Shown: positions 1 through 8,832, counted from the stretch's first letter. The stretch is DNA of 34,695 nucleotides from Acidobacteriota bacterium (GCA_009861545.1 VXME01000005.1:45669-80363); one strand, 5' to 3'. Made by a program: numbers and translations. The notes: generated by a model not told the origin, from the sequence alone.

Positions 1-15
1 TGTTGTGTGGGTGGC

Positions 16-123
16 TTTTTTTTTTTCTATCTCAGTGCTTGGTGGCGGGCGGCGCCGCCCCCCCCTCGGCGCGCCCGGGGGGCGGGCGGGCGCCCCCCGC
101 CGCCCGCCCGGCAGAAGCCGGGC
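16..123. other. Low-complexity, very GC-rich left edge with T11 run and hairpin
   Basis: No gene is visible here. An 11-base T run (16-26) is followed by about 90 bases made almost entirely of G and C, including an 8-base C run near 58-65. Positions 106-123 form a perfect 7-bp stem with a 4-base loop (GCCCGGC-AGAA-GCCGGGC). It lies just past the stop of the minus-strand transglycosylase gene and could end that transcript, but no T-tract follows it on the minus strand. The T11 run has no stem before it within the window, so it cannot be called a terminator. Confidence 0.35.
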
Positions 124-145
124 CCACCGACGGGCGCCCTCGCTT

Positions 146-1681
146 CTATTGGGCGGCCTGCCCGTACAGCTCGCGCCGGCCGCGATCGAACAGCCTGCGG
201 ACGCTGCCGCTGTTCCGGAACTCCCGCAGGATGGCCCCCCGCCGGCTGGTGTTCAGGTCCTGGATCGCAAAGGCGAGCACGGTCGCCATCACCGCTCCCT
301 CTTCGGTGCCGGTGTCCGAGAATCGGCGCCGGAAGTCCTCCAGCGTCGCCCTGAACGCGTTGCCGTGCCACTCCTCGATGCTCCCGTCGAGCTGGATGAA
401 CTCGTCGAGGAGGGCGGCGTAGTCGGGACTCGCGGGGCGATGCCAGAACGAGACGTCCGGCCCGAAGTCCTCGATGTACTCGGGCAGGTACAGGTTGGCG
501 CGCGCCGGAACCCGTCGCACGAGGGCCGGGTTGTAACGGCGCACCTGATCGCGCGACAGGCCCGTGCGCTGCATCACCCGCGTGATCGGCGTGCTGCGCG
601 GCACGCGCATGGCGAAGACCTTCGATTGCGGCATGTCGGCCATCAACCGTTCGATGTTCACCGTGTTCCCGAAGATCATCTCGGCGTACAGCGCCGAGCG
701 GAAACCGTAGGTGCGGAAGAGCGTCCGGTAGCGGCGGATCGAGATCTCGCGCAGCTTGCGGGCGAAGTCCGACCCCCGCAGGTACTGCTCGCGCGTGTCC
801 GTTGCGCCGAGCCGCTCGCCGTTGATGACCGTCCGCCCGACGTTGACGCCGCCCGCGTGATGCTCGGACAGCGCCGGAATGAAGCTGTCGTATAGCGTCG
901 CAAGGATGGTCAGGTAGGCGGCGCAGTACGGCACCTGCGTGGTCTGGTTGTAGCCCTCGATCACGTGGGGGGAGCGCCGCTTCAGGTAGTTCCAGTTGCG
1001 CGGCAGCCACTGGCAGAGGCCGAGGGCGCGCGCGGACGAGCGGGCGCGGCCGTTGAAGCCGGATTCGATCATCGCCTGCGCCAGGCCGATCTCCGCCGGC
1101 ACCCCGAAGCGCTCGTAGATGGCCGCCCATTCGCTCAGGAAGTTGCCGTAGCGCGCGGCGTGCGGCGCCACGAAGGTGCCCCGCGTCGCGTTGTGCAGGA
1201 CCGGCCCCACCTGCCGCTCGAGCGCCTCTTCGACGGCTCGCCGCCGGTCGCTCAGGCGCCGCGGGAGACGGCGGCCGGACAGCGTGTCGGCCAGCGACGG
1301 CACGGCCCAGACGCCGGTGCGCCGCCAGTCGCCCCGGGACGGGAAGGTCGCGAGCAGCCGCCCGTCGGTCCGGCTCCCGAAGGCGACGTTGCCGTCCGGC
1401 GTCGTGAAGATGTGTTGCCAGAAGGGATAGGACGGCCGGAAGGTCGCCAGGGCGTCGATGTCCGCGGCGAGGCGGGCGCGCGCCCGCTCCCGCAACGCGA
1501 GCTCGGCGGCCGACGCGCCCGGCTCGGCGGCGGCCGGCGCGGCCGCCCGGGACGGGGCCGGCTCCGCATCCGCAGGGACGATGGCCCTGACCGGCGGCGC
1601 CTGGGCTCGAATGGCCGGGAAATCGGTCTGGACGGTCGAGACGGCCAACACGAGGCCGGCGAGCGTGGCAAAGCCTCTCAT
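146..1681 (-). CDS. MltD-like membrane/periplasmic lytic transglycosylase with LysM-like tail
   Basis: This is a probable peptidoglycan lytic transglycosylase, cleaving the MurNAc-GlcNAc bond in the periplasm. I chose the ATG at 1681 (511 aa) because AGGTG lies just upstream and the protein then opens with a signal peptide ending near AIRAQA; an ATG at 1714 would add 11 residues. After an Ala/Pro-rich linker, the SLT domain carries the catalytic Glu in IESGF (about residue 206) and the second SLT motif as GLCQWLPR (about 221-228). A LysM-like segment (about 354-399, ending ANLYLP) suggests peptidoglycan binding, and this order resembles MltD. Its promoter would lie in the 117-bp gap shared with the divergent lipoprotein gene. 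The fold and activity class are fairly sure, the exact subfamily less so. Confidence 0.85.
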   Translation of the reverse strand: MRGFATLAGLVLAVSTVQTDFPAIRAQAPPVRAIVPADAEPAPSRAAAPAAAEPGASAAELALRERARARLAADIDALATFRPSYPFWQHIFTTPDGNVAFGSRTDGRLLATFPSRGDWRRTGVWAVPSLADTLSGRRLPRRLSDRRRAVEEALERQVGPVLHNATRGTFVAPHAARYGNFLSEWAAIYERFGVPAEIGLAQAMIESGFNGRARSSARALGLCQWLPRNWNYLKRRSPHVIEGYNQTTQVPYCAAYLTILATLYDSFIPALSEHHAGGVNVGRTVINGERLGATDTREQYLRGSDFARKLREISIRRYRTLFRTYGFRSALYAEMIFGNTVNIERLMADMPQSKVFAMRVPRSTPITRVMQRTGLSRDQVRRYNPALVRRVPARANLYLPEYIEDFGPDVSFWHRPASPDYAALLDEFIQLDGSIEEWHGNAFRATLEDFRRRFSDTGTEEGAVMATVLAFAIQDLNTSRRGAILREFRNSGSVRRLFDRGRRELYGQAAQ

Positions 1682-1798
1682 GACACCTGCCGTTGATTGA
1701 GGATCCATCCGCATCGGTGCACGAAACAGGCTACGAAGCGCAGATTGCGGGCATTATACGGCTTCTTTGCAGATATATCGTCTGATACCCTTGCCTTC
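1682..1798. promoter_or_regulatory. Divergent intergenic promoter region
   Basis: This gap separates the minus-strand transglycosylase gene from the plus-strand lipoprotein gene, so it should hold promoters for both. Positions 1752-1790 are clearly more AT-rich than the surroundings (for example ATTATA and GATATATC). I see no convincing -35/-10 pair with 16-18 bp spacing, so no exact promoter is assigned. Confidence 0.3.
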
Positions 1799-2920
1799 AT
1801 GAGTTTTCGTGCCGTCGCACTCGCCTGCGCGAGCCTCCTCCCGCTGCTCTCCTGCGGTGGCGGACCCGCTGAATTGAGCGAGGCCGTGTCCCTGCTGCAC
1901 CTCCCGGAGGGCGGCCGACTGCCGCGGGCGGTCGTCGACGACGGGGGAACCGCGCACGTCGTCTACTTCCAGGGAGAGCCGCGCGCCGGAGATCTGCTGT
2001 ACGTCAGCCGCGCGCCGGGCGCCGCCGCCTGGTCCGAACCGCGCTACGTCAACTCCGAGCCGGGCACCGTCGTCGGCATCGGTCCGATCGACGGCGGCCA
2101 GATCGCGCTCGGCAAGGACGACCGCCTGCACGTGACCTGGTTCAAGCTCGGCCGCACCGAGTTCCTCTACACGCGGACCGACGAGGCCGGGACCGGATTC
2201 GAGCCGCAGTTCGCCATCGCCGCCGGCGAAGGGGTCGAAGCGGGACCGTCCATCGCCGCCGACCGGGCCGGCAACGTCTACGTGTTCTGGCACACCGGAG
2301 CGCCGCCCGACGCCGAGCGCTCCGTCTTCCTGACCGCCTCGCGCGACGACGGACAGACCTTCTCGGCCGCGCGCCCCGTGAGCGGGGAGACCGAGGGCGC
2401 CTGCGATTGTTGCGCCCTGCACGCGATGACGGACGAGGCGGGCGCGTTGTACGTGTCCTACCGCGGCGCCGGCGAGAACATCCGCCGGGGCCAGCGCCTG
2501 TTGACGTCGCTCGACCGCGGCGAAACCTTCAAGGACGAGCTGATCGACCTGTGGCGGATCAACGCCTGCCCCATCTCCACGACCAGCCTCACGCGCGGGC
2601 CGGACGGCATGTCCGTGTCGTGGGAGACGGCGGGACAGGTGCACGTCAGCGCCGTCGACGCCCTGCAACAGGCGGCGTCACCCGCCGGCGAGGCGGCCGC
2701 GCGGCGCAAGAATCCGGCCGTCGCCGTCAACCACCGCGGCGAGACGCTGCTCGGCTGGGGCGACGGGTTCGGCTGGCAGTCGGGGGGGACGTTCCACTGG
2801 CAGCGTTTCGATGCCGACGGGCAGCCGCTGGGCGAGCAGGGAACCGGACCGGAGATTCCCGACGGCAGCTTTCCCGCGGTCGTCGCCCAGCCGGACGGGA
2901 CCTTCCTGGTGACGTTCTAG
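1799..2920 (+). CDS. Sialidase/BNR-like exported lipoprotein
   Basis: The start is set at the ATG at 1799 rather than 1697 because it opens directly with a lipoprotein signal: a hydrophobic stretch (about residues 4-17) and the lipobox LLSC. The mature protein (about 355 aa) is therefore expected to be anchored in the envelope by an acylated cysteine. The body looks like a beta-propeller of the sialidase/BNR type, with recurring segments such as AGNVYVFWHTG, SRDDGQTF, DRGETF and GETLLGWGDG, in which S/D-x-D-x-G-x-T/F is the Asp-box pattern. A Cys-rich patch CDCCALHAM lies in the middle. The substrate is unknown and the Asp-box-like repeats do not prove sialidase activity. It stands alone, divergent from the transglycosylase gene and convergent with the NHL-repeat gene. 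Confidence 0.75.
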   Translation: MSFRAVALACASLLPLLSCGGGPAELSEAVSLLHLPEGGRLPRAVVDDGGTAHVVYFQGEPRAGDLLYVSRAPGAAAWSEPRYVNSEPGTVVGIGPIDGGQIALGKDDRLHVTWFKLGRTEFLYTRTDEAGTGFEPQFAIAAGEGVEAGPSIAADRAGNVYVFWHTGAPPDAERSVFLTASRDDGQTFSAARPVSGETEGACDCCALHAMTDEAGALYVSYRGAGENIRRGQRLLTSLDRGETFKDELIDLWRINACPISTTSLTRGPDGMSVSWETAGQVHVSAVDALQQAASPAGEAAARRKNPAVAVNHRGETLLGWGDGFGWQSGGTFHWQRFDADGQPLGEQGTGPEIPDGSFPAVVAQPDGTFLVTF

Positions 2921-2974
2921 ATCCGGATCCGGCCGATCCGCGAGACGGGGCCCGGGAGCGAGAAGACGGGCCGG

Positions 2975-3015
2975 ACAAGAGAAAGGCCCCGCACCGCCGA
3001 GCGCGGCACGGGGCC
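2975..3015 (-). terminator. Rho-independent terminator for the NHL-repeat gene
   Basis: Positions 2985-3015 form a strong two-part hairpin: outer arms GGCCCCG/CGGGGCC, one CA/CA internal mismatch, inner arms CCGC/GCGG and a 5-base loop. Read on the minus strand, it is followed by TTTCTCTTGT. It lies about 25 bp after the stop of the minus-strand NHL gene, and may also stop transcripts from the convergent lipoprotein gene. Confidence 0.8.
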
Positions 3016-3039
3016 CAGAGCACTTCGCCGAGGGTCGCG

Positions 3040-4167
3040 CTAGTTCGAACCCTTCGAGTACCGGGTGAGCCCGCCGCCGGCGAACGGCCGCGACGCCGGC
3101 CCCTCGGCCACGAACACGGTGCCGTCCTCGTCGACGGCGACACCCTCGCCGGCGAGGCCCTGCAAGGTGCGGCCCTCCTCGGGAACGTGCGGCGGAATGA
3201 AGGCGGTCACCCGGTCCTCACCCGCGGGACCGATGCGCACGCCATTCTTCCAGCCGTAGTGGTTGCCCTCCTGCGATTCGGAGTCGATCGCGTAGAGCGT
3301 GTCGTCGGCCGTGATGTACAGCCCGCTGATGCGGCTGAACTGCGTATAGATGTCCAGAAGCTCGCCTTCCTGATCGAAGATCTGGATGCGGTGGTTGCCG
3401 CGATCCGCCACGAACAGCCGACCCTGCGAGTCGAACTCGATGGCGTGCGGGGTGCGGAACTGACCCGGCCGGAAGCCGATCTCGCCCCACTGCTTGATGA
3501 AGTTGCCGTCCTTGTCGTACTTCAGGATGCGCCCGGTGCGTCCGGCGGGCGGGTCCGGGTTCTGGCCGCTGTGGCCGTCGGAGACGAAGATGTCGCCGGT
3601 CGGGCCCCAGGTGATGACGTCGCACGGCTCGTTCAGATGCACGCCCTCGGGGTCGTCGCCCGGCTGCCCGGCGACGCCGAGCCTCATGAGCTCTTCGCCC
3701 TCCGGGGTGAACTTGATGACCTGGTGGCCGATCTCGCCGTTGCCCTGCGAGTCGGTGACCCAGACGTTGCCGTCGTCGTCGACGTGGATCCCGTGCGGCA
3801 GCACGAAGAGCCCCGCGCCGAACTCGGCCATCAGGTCGCCGGTGTGCCGGTTGTACTTCAGAATCGGATTCACCGTCGGGTTGGCCGCGCAGCCCCCGGC
3901 GAGCGCGAAGCCGCCGCAACGGTCGTAGACCCAGACGTGCCCGTCGGTCGGGTCGATGTCGACGCCGGCGGTCGAGCCCCACGTTCGCCCGTCGGGCAGC
4001 TTGGCCCAGTGCAGCTCGACCACGGGGTTCGGGTTCGGAAGCACCCGCTGCACCAGGTCGGCCTCTCCCTCCTGGGCCGCTGCCCCGCCGGCGCCGAGCA
4101 CCGCGAGCGACAAGACGAGCAGGGCCACGCCTGCGGCTCTCGAGACGATCCGTCGATTCTCCTTCAT
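3040..4167 (-). CDS. Exported NHL-repeat protein, peptidylglycine lyase-like
   Basis: The protein (375 aa) starts with a clear signal peptide (hydrophobic core ALLVLSLAVLG, cleavage near AAAQ) and so is exported. The rest is an NHL-type beta-propeller with recurring blocks: GVDIDPTDGHVWVYD, HGIHVDDDGNVWVTD, HAIEFDSQGRLFVADRGNHR and GLYITADDTLYAIDS. The arrangement resembles bacterial proteins annotated as peptidylamidoglycolate (peptidyl-alpha-hydroxyglycine amidating) lyase-like, but catalysis is not shown and a scaffold or binding role is equally possible. The start is supported by a strong Shine-Dalgarno (GGAGGG, about 6 bases before ATG). It is monocistronic, with a candidate promoter at 4195-4223 and a terminator at 2975-3015. 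Confidence 0.8.
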   Translation of the reverse strand: MKENRRIVSRAAGVALLVLSLAVLGAGGAAAQEGEADLVQRVLPNPNPVVELHWAKLPDGRTWGSTAGVDIDPTDGHVWVYDRCGGFALAGGCAANPTVNPILKYNRHTGDLMAEFGAGLFVLPHGIHVDDDGNVWVTDSQGNGEIGHQVIKFTPEGEELMRLGVAGQPGDDPEGVHLNEPCDVITWGPTGDIFVSDGHSGQNPDPPAGRTGRILKYDKDGNFIKQWGEIGFRPGQFRTPHAIEFDSQGRLFVADRGNHRIQIFDQEGELLDIYTQFSRISGLYITADDTLYAIDSESQEGNHYGWKNGVRIGPAGEDRVTAFIPPHVPEEGRTLQGLAGEGVAVDEDGTVFVAEGPASRPFAGGGLTRYSKGSN

Positions 4168-4194
4168 TTTCCCTCCCTCTGTTGAAACCGGGCA

Positions 4195-4223
4195 TATATC
4201 CTAGCCGATCCCTGGACGTGGAA
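4195..4223 (-). promoter_or_regulatory. Candidate sigma70-like promoter for the NHL-repeat gene
   Basis: On the minus strand a TTCCAC box (4218-4223) is separated by 17 bp from GATATA (4195-4200), with the GGAGGG ribosome site and ATG of the NHL gene about 25-30 bp further on. Spacing and position fit a housekeeping promoter, but the -35 match is only partial. Confidence 0.35.
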
Positions 4224-4404
4224 AGGCGGCAAGAGCGCGGCGAGCCCACGCCGCAGACGGCGTCGGCGAACTGCGCCGCCAGGACGGGGCGGTTTCCCGG
4301 CGAGGTCCGGTCGGGCGAAAGCGAAGGCGGTAGCGCGACCTCGCGATCGCGTTCGGCGAAGATTTCCGGGCTACGATGGACAAACGTCTAGACTGAGGTA
4401 ATCC

Positions 4405-5325
4405 ATGGACAGATCCAGCCCTCCCCGGTCCTGTACGGCCGTCTGCGCCCTGCTCGCGTCGCTCCTGGCGGCCGCCTGGATCCCGGCTGTCGCCTGGGGC
4501 CAGTCGGCGTCGCCGCGCACCCCCTGGGGCGCCCCGGACCTGAACGGCATCTGGAGCCACGGGACGGCGACGCCGCTCGAACGCCCCGAGGAGCAGGGCG
4601 ACCGGGGGCTGCTGACCGAGGCCGAGATCGCCGAGGTAAACGCCGCCCAGCGATCGACCGAGGGCGTCGGGGCGCGCCGGGTCGTCTGGTGGGAGCGGAG
4701 CCTCTCGGACGGGCGCACCTCCATGATCGTCGATCCGCCGGACGGCCGCATCCCCTACTCCGCGGCGGGCCTGGAGCGCGTCCGGGCCCGTCCGGGGCAG
4801 ACGACCGAGGGTCCCGAGGGCCGCAGCCCCCAGGAGCGCTGCATCTCCTACGGCATCCCGCGCCTGGGCGGCCCCTACAGCCAGAACATCCACATCGCGC
4901 AGACGCCGGATCACGTGCTCCTGCTCTTCGAGATGGTCCACGAATTCCGGATCATCCCGCTCGACGGCCGGCCGCACCTGCCGGGGCACATGCGGCAGTG
5001 GCTGGGCGACTCGCGAGGGCACTGGGAAGGCGACACGCTGGTCGTCGAGACCACCAACTTCAGCCCCGCGCAGTGGTTCCGCGGGCTGTCGCAGGGCGGC
5101 ATGCGCCTGGTCGAGCGCTTCACCCGCGTCGACGAGGACACGGTGCGCTACGCGGTGACGTTCGAGGATCCCGACCTCTGGACGCAGCCCTGGACGGCCA
5201 CCATCCTGATGCCGCCCACCGAGGGCGACATGTTCGAGTTCGCCTGCCACGAGGGCAACACCGGCATGACCGCCACGCTCGAGATCGGCCGGCTCGAGGA
5301 CGCCGCGGCGGACGGGGCGCGTTAG
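4405..5325 (+). CDS. Secreted protein of unknown function (paralogue of 7831-8832)
   Basis: This 306-aa protein has a signal peptide (hydrophobic stretch about residues 10-28, cleavage near AWGQ) followed by a motif DLNGIWSHGTATPLERP typical of a large, uncharacterised family of exported proteins that I associate with Acidobacteriota. Conserved blocks shared with the gene at 7831 are: DGRTSMIVDPPDGRIPY; ERC...NIHI; RQWLGDSRGHWEGDTLVVETTNF; LVERFTR.D.DTV.Y..TFEDP; and FEFACHEGN near the C-terminus. The His, Glu and Cys residues in the last block are invariant between the two. No catalytic function can be assigned. The start has GAGGT 6 bases upstream. It lies 9 bp before the DUF5916 gene, so the two are probably co-transcribed. 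Confidence 0.85.
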   Translation: MDRSSPPRSCTAVCALLASLLAAAWIPAVAWGQSASPRTPWGAPDLNGIWSHGTATPLERPEEQGDRGLLTEAEIAEVNAAQRSTEGVGARRVVWWERSLSDGRTSMIVDPPDGRIPYSAAGLERVRARPGQTTEGPEGRSPQERCISYGIPRLGGPYSQNIHIAQTPDHVLLLFEMVHEFRIIPLDGRPHLPGHMRQWLGDSRGHWEGDTLVVETTNFSPAQWFRGLSQGGMRLVERFTRVDEDTVRYAVTFEDPDLWTQPWTATILMPPTEGDMFEFACHEGNTGMTATLEIGRLEDAAADGAR

Positions 5326-5334
5326 GAACCGGCG

Positions 5335-7719
5335 ATGCAACCCCGCGTGGCGCCGAGACGCCCGGATCGTGCGGCGATTCGGAGACGCTGCCTGCTTCGT
5401 GCGGCCCGGTCCGCCCACCGCCGGCGCCCCGCGTGGTGGGTGCTGCCACTGCTGTTGTCGGCGTCCGGCATCACCGCGCCCGTCGCCGCCGCCGCGCCCC
5501 CGGGCGGCCTGCAGCTTCCGCCGACGCAGATCTTCGGACCGCCCCCGCCGGCCCCGCCCGAGGTGATTGCCCGCGACGCCACCGGCGTCACCATCCGGGC
5601 CACGCGGATCGACGAGCCGATGAACATCGACGGCGTCCTGAGCGAAGCGGCCTACGAACTCGTCCGGCCGATGTCGGACTTCATCCAGAACGACCCGGCC
5701 GAGGGCGAGCCGGCCACCGAGCGTACGGAGGTCTGGCTGCTCTTCGACGACGACAACGTCTACGTCGTCGCCCGCTGCTGGGAAACGCGGCCGGACCGGA
5801 TCATCGCCAGCGAGATGCGCCGCGACAACATCCGCATCGTGCGCGACGACAACTTCGCCTGGTCGCTGGACACCTTCTACGACCGCCGAAACGTGGTCCT
5901 CTTCGAGGTGTCGGCGGTGGGCGGCCGGCTCGACGCGCAGCTCACCAACGAGTCGCAGCCGAACCTCGACTGGAACCCCGTGTACGACGTCTCGGTGGGC
6001 CGCATCGACGGCGGCTGGGTGATGGAAGCGGCGCTTCCCTTCAAGTCGCTCCGCTACCGCGGGGAGGGTCCCCAGATCTGGGGCTTCCAGGCCCGCCGGG
6101 TCAACCGCTGGAAGAACGAGTCGTCGTACCTGACGCCGCTGTCGGCGGCGCAGGGGCTCCGCGGCCACTTCCGCGCGTCGCTGGCCGCGACGCTGGTCGG
6201 GATAGAAGCCCCGCCCGCGTCGCGGCTGTTCGAGGTCAAGCCGTACGGCATCGGCGACCTGACGACCAGCCCCGTCGCGTCGCCCCCGATCGCGAACGAG
6301 ATCGGTTGGGACGGCGGGGTCGACATCAAGTACGGCGTGACCCAGGGGCTGACCGCCGATTTCACCGCCAACCCCGACTTCGCGCAGGTGGAGGCCGACG
6401 AGCAGCAGATCAACCTGACCCGCTTCAACCTGTTCTTCCCCGAGAAGCGCGAGTTCTTTCTGGAGAACCAGGGGACGTTTCGCTTCGGCGGCGCGGCGAC
6501 CAGCGGACGCCTGGCGGGAGCGACGGACACGCCCGTCCTCTTCTACAGCCGCCGCATCGGCCTGAGCGGCGGCTCGGTGGCGCAGGAAGTGCCGCTGCGG
6601 GCCGGCGGGCGGCTCACCGGGCGGGTCGGTGCGTTCACCCTGGGCGCCCTCAACATCCAGTCCGGCGACGCCGAGGCGGCGGGCGCGCGGGCCACCAACT
6701 TCAGCGTGCTGCGGGCCCGGCGCGACGTGCTGCGGCGCAGCAGCATCGGCGCCATGTACACCAACCGATCGGTCGCCCTCGACGGCGTGGGCGGCAACGA
6801 GGCCTACGGCGTCGACGCCATCTTCGGCTTCTACGACGACCTGAACATCAATACCCACTGGGCGCGCACCCGCACCGACGGGCGGACCGGCAACGACGCC
6901 AGCTACCGCGCGCACCTGGAGTACCTGGGGGACCGCTACGGGGTGCAGCTCGAGCACCTGCTGGTGGGCGACGACTTCAACCCGGAGATCGGCTTCGTGC
7001 GGCGCCGCGACATGCGCCGCAGCTTCGGCGAGTTCCGCTTCAGCCCACGCCCGCAGTCGATCGACTGGGCACGCCGGTTCCTGTGGACCGGCTCGTTCGC
7101 CTACGTCGAGAACCTGGCCGGCCAGGTGGAGACGCGCGAGACGCTGGCCTCGTTCGGCATCGAGCTCGAGAACAGCGATCAGCTCCTGTTGAGCGGCATG
7201 CGCTCGTACGAGTTCCTGCCCCGGCCGTTCCCCATCTCTCGCGACGTCACCCTGCCGGTCCGCGGCTACGACTTCGCCAACCTCGGCGTCGGCTACAACT
7301 TCGGACAGCAACGCCGCTGGTCCGGCAACGTCCTGGCCGAGCACGGCACCTTCTACAGCGGCCACAAGACGGCGCTGACCGTCACCCGCGGCCGGGCCAG
7401 CCTCACCGACCAGTTCTCGGTCGAGCCGCTCTATTCGGTCAACTGGATCGATCTCGCCGAGGGAGCGTTCACGACCAACCTGCTCGGCGCGCGGGTCACC
7501 TACACGATGACGCCGCTGATGTTCACCAGTGCGCTCGTGCAGTACAACTCCAGCCGCAACGCCATGTCGGCCAACATCCGCTTCCGCTGGGAGTACCAGC
7601 CGGGCAGCGAGCTGTTCATCGTGTTCAACGAGGAGCGCGACACCGGGCTGCACCGCTCCTACCTGGGGCCCACGAACCGGGCGTTCATCATCAAGTTCAA
7701 CCGCCTGTTCCGGTTCTGA
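5335..7719 (+). CDS. CBM9-like / DUF5916 outer-membrane beta-barrel protein
   Basis: This 794-aa protein has an Arg-rich n-region and a hydrophobic segment (about residues 35-54), that is, a long signal peptide. An N-terminal carbohydrate-binding-family-9-like domain follows, beginning at IDEPMNIDGVLSEAAYE and containing TEVWLLFDDDNVYVVARCWE and GRIDGGWVMEAALPFKSLRY. The remainder (about residues 270-794) matches the DUF5916 type: PDFAQVEADEQQINLTRF, FFPEKREFFLENQGTF, then alternating aromatic/polar strands ending in LFRF. The terminal Phe fits an outer-membrane barrel. The role is probably surface binding or uptake of a polymer, but the ligand is unknown. It is flanked on both sides by members of one secreted-protein family, which suggests they work with it. 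Confidence 0.85.
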   Translation: MQPRVAPRRPDRAAIRRRCLLRAARSAHRRRPAWWVLPLLLSASGITAPVAAAAPPGGLQLPPTQIFGPPPPAPPEVIARDATGVTIRATRIDEPMNIDGVLSEAAYELVRPMSDFIQNDPAEGEPATERTEVWLLFDDDNVYVVARCWETRPDRIIASEMRRDNIRIVRDDNFAWSLDTFYDRRNVVLFEVSAVGGRLDAQLTNESQPNLDWNPVYDVSVGRIDGGWVMEAALPFKSLRYRGEGPQIWGFQARRVNRWKNESSYLTPLSAAQGLRGHFRASLAATLVGIEAPPASRLFEVKPYGIGDLTTSPVASPPIANEIGWDGGVDIKYGVTQGLTADFTANPDFAQVEADEQQINLTRFNLFFPEKREFFLENQGTFRFGGAATSGRLAGATDTPVLFYSRRIGLSGGSVAQEVPLRAGGRLTGRVGAFTLGALNIQSGDAEAAGARATNFSVLRARRDVLRRSSIGAMYTNRSVALDGVGGNEAYGVDAIFGFYDDLNINTHWARTRTDGRTGNDASYRAHLEYLGDRYGVQLEHLLVGDDFNPEIGFVRRRDMRRSFGEFRFSPRPQSIDWARRFLWTGSFAYVENLAGQVETRETLASFGIELENSDQLLLSGMRSYEFLPRPFPISRDVTLPVRGYDFANLGVGYNFGQQRRWSGNVLAEHGTFYSGHKTALTVTRGRASLTDQFSVEPLYSVNWIDLAEGAFTTNLLGARVTYTMTPLMFTSALVQYNSSRNAMSANIRFRWEYQPGSELFIVFNEERDTGLHRSYLGPTNRAFIIKFNRLFRF

Positions 7720-7779
7720 CGCGGACACGGGCCGGGCATCCTGCCCCTGCTGCGATTCGAAACGCTGCAGTACGGATTT

Positions 7780-7823
7780 CGCGGTAGGATCGGGCCGAAT
7801 TACCGCGCTCTTCGAAGAGGGAG
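7780..7823 (+). promoter_or_regulatory. Inverted repeat and Shine-Dalgarno-overlapping palindrome
   Basis: Between the DUF5916 stop and the next start there is a perfect 7-bp inverted repeat (CGCGGTA at 7780-7786 and TACCGCG at 7801-7807, 14-base spacer). A perfect 12-base palindrome, CTCTTCGAAGAG (7808-7819), follows immediately. The palindrome's right half runs into the GAGGGAG ribosome site of the gene at 7831, so folding could hide that site or slow read-through from the upstream gene. The repeats are seen directly; regulation is inferred. Confidence 0.4.
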
Positions 7824-7830
7824 TATCGAG

Positions 7831-8832
7831 ATGACCAGTCATCGCTGCATCATCGCGCTCGCCGCCCTGCTGGCGGTCGTCCTGGCCGCGCCGGTCCCCG
7901 CCATCGCCCAGTCGGACGCCCCCGGCATGCCGATGCGGACCCCGGACGGGCAGCCGGACATCTCCGGCATCTTCACGTTCCGCACGCTGACGCCGCTGGA
8001 GCGGCCCGCGGCGCTGGCCGGCAGGGAGACGCTCGGCGCGGAGGAGGCGGCCGCCTTCGAGGCATCGGAGCGGGTGCGCCTCAACCGCGATCTGTTCGAC
8101 CCCATCACGGGCGCGCCGAGCGCCGGCTACCAGCCGCGCGCCGAGGGCGGGGTGCTCTCGTACAACGAGTTCTGGTACGAGCGGGGCATCGAGCTGACGA
8201 GCGACAAGCGGACCTCGCTGGTCGTCGATCCGCCGAGCGGCCGGATCCCCTACACCGACGAGTACCGCGAGGCCCGCGCGATCAACCGCCTCAACATGCG
8301 CAACGGCTTCGCCGACCACTACACCGACCGCACGCTCGGCGACCGCTGCCTGATGGGCTCGAACTCGGGGCCGCCGATGCGGCCGGGCGCCTACAACAAC
8401 AACGTCCACATCTTCCAGGCGCCGGGCTACGTGGCGCTGCTCAACGAGCACATCCACAACGTGCGCATCATCCCGATCGACCAGCCGCATGGCGACATCC
8501 GGCAGTGGGTGGGCGACTCGCGCGGCCGCTGGGAAGGCGACACGCTGGTCGTCGAGACGACGAATTTCGCGCGCTCGACCAACTTCGCCGGGTCCTCCCG
8601 CGACACCTACCTGGTCGAGCGGTTCACGCGCCTCGACCCCGACACGGTGATGTACGAGTTCACTTTCGAAGATCCGAACAACCTGACGCGGCCGTTCAGC
8701 GCCGCCATCCCGTTCCGGCGCACGGACGGCGTGCTCTACGAGTACGCCTGCCACGAGGGCAACTACGGCCTGACCGGCATCCTCGGCGGCGCGCGGCGCA
8801 AGAACACGCAGAAGGTGACGTCGCTCCCGTAG
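7831..8832 (+). CDS. Secreted protein of unknown function (paralogue of 4405-5325)
   Basis: This 333-aa protein has a signal peptide (hydrophobic LAALLAVVLAAPVPAIA, cleavage near AIAQ). It shares the family signature with the gene at 4405: DISGIFTFRTLTPLERP; DKRTSLVVDPPSGRIPY; NNVHIFQAPG; RQWVGDSRGRWEGDTLVVETTNF; LVERFTRLDPDTVMYEFTFEDP; and YEYACHEGNYGL. Relative to that gene it has an insert around residues 85-115 (FDPITGAPSAGYQPR). GGGAG about 10 bases before the ATG supports the start. Its function is unknown. The distance to the DUF5916 gene (111 bp with inverted repeats) allows either read-through or separate control. A symporter relic begins soon after its stop, so it marks the end of the intact chromosomal segment. 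Confidence 0.85.
   Translation: MTSHRCIIALAALLAVVLAAPVPAIAQSDAPGMPMRTPDGQPDISGIFTFRTLTPLERPAALAGRETLGAEEAAAFEASERVRLNRDLFDPITGAPSAGYQPRAEGGVLSYNEFWYERGIELTSDKRTSLVVDPPSGRIPYTDEYREARAINRLNMRNGFADHYTDRTLGDRCLMGSNSGPPMRPGAYNNNVHIFQAPGYVALLNEHIHNVRIIPIDQPHGDIRQWVGDSRGRWEGDTLVVETTNFARSTNFAGSSRDTYLVERFTRLDPDTVMYEFTFEDPNNLTRPFSAAIPFRRTDGVLYEYACHEGNYGLTGILGGARRKNTQKVTSLP

Noticed and set aside
16-26. T11 run as a plus-strand terminator
   Set aside because: No GC-rich stem is visible in the 15 bases before it; the upstream sequence is outside the window.
2975-3015. Repeat unit or CRISPR-like element
   Set aside because: It is a single hairpin with a T-rich tail directly after a gene, so it is a terminator. 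No spaced repeats were found anywhere in the window.
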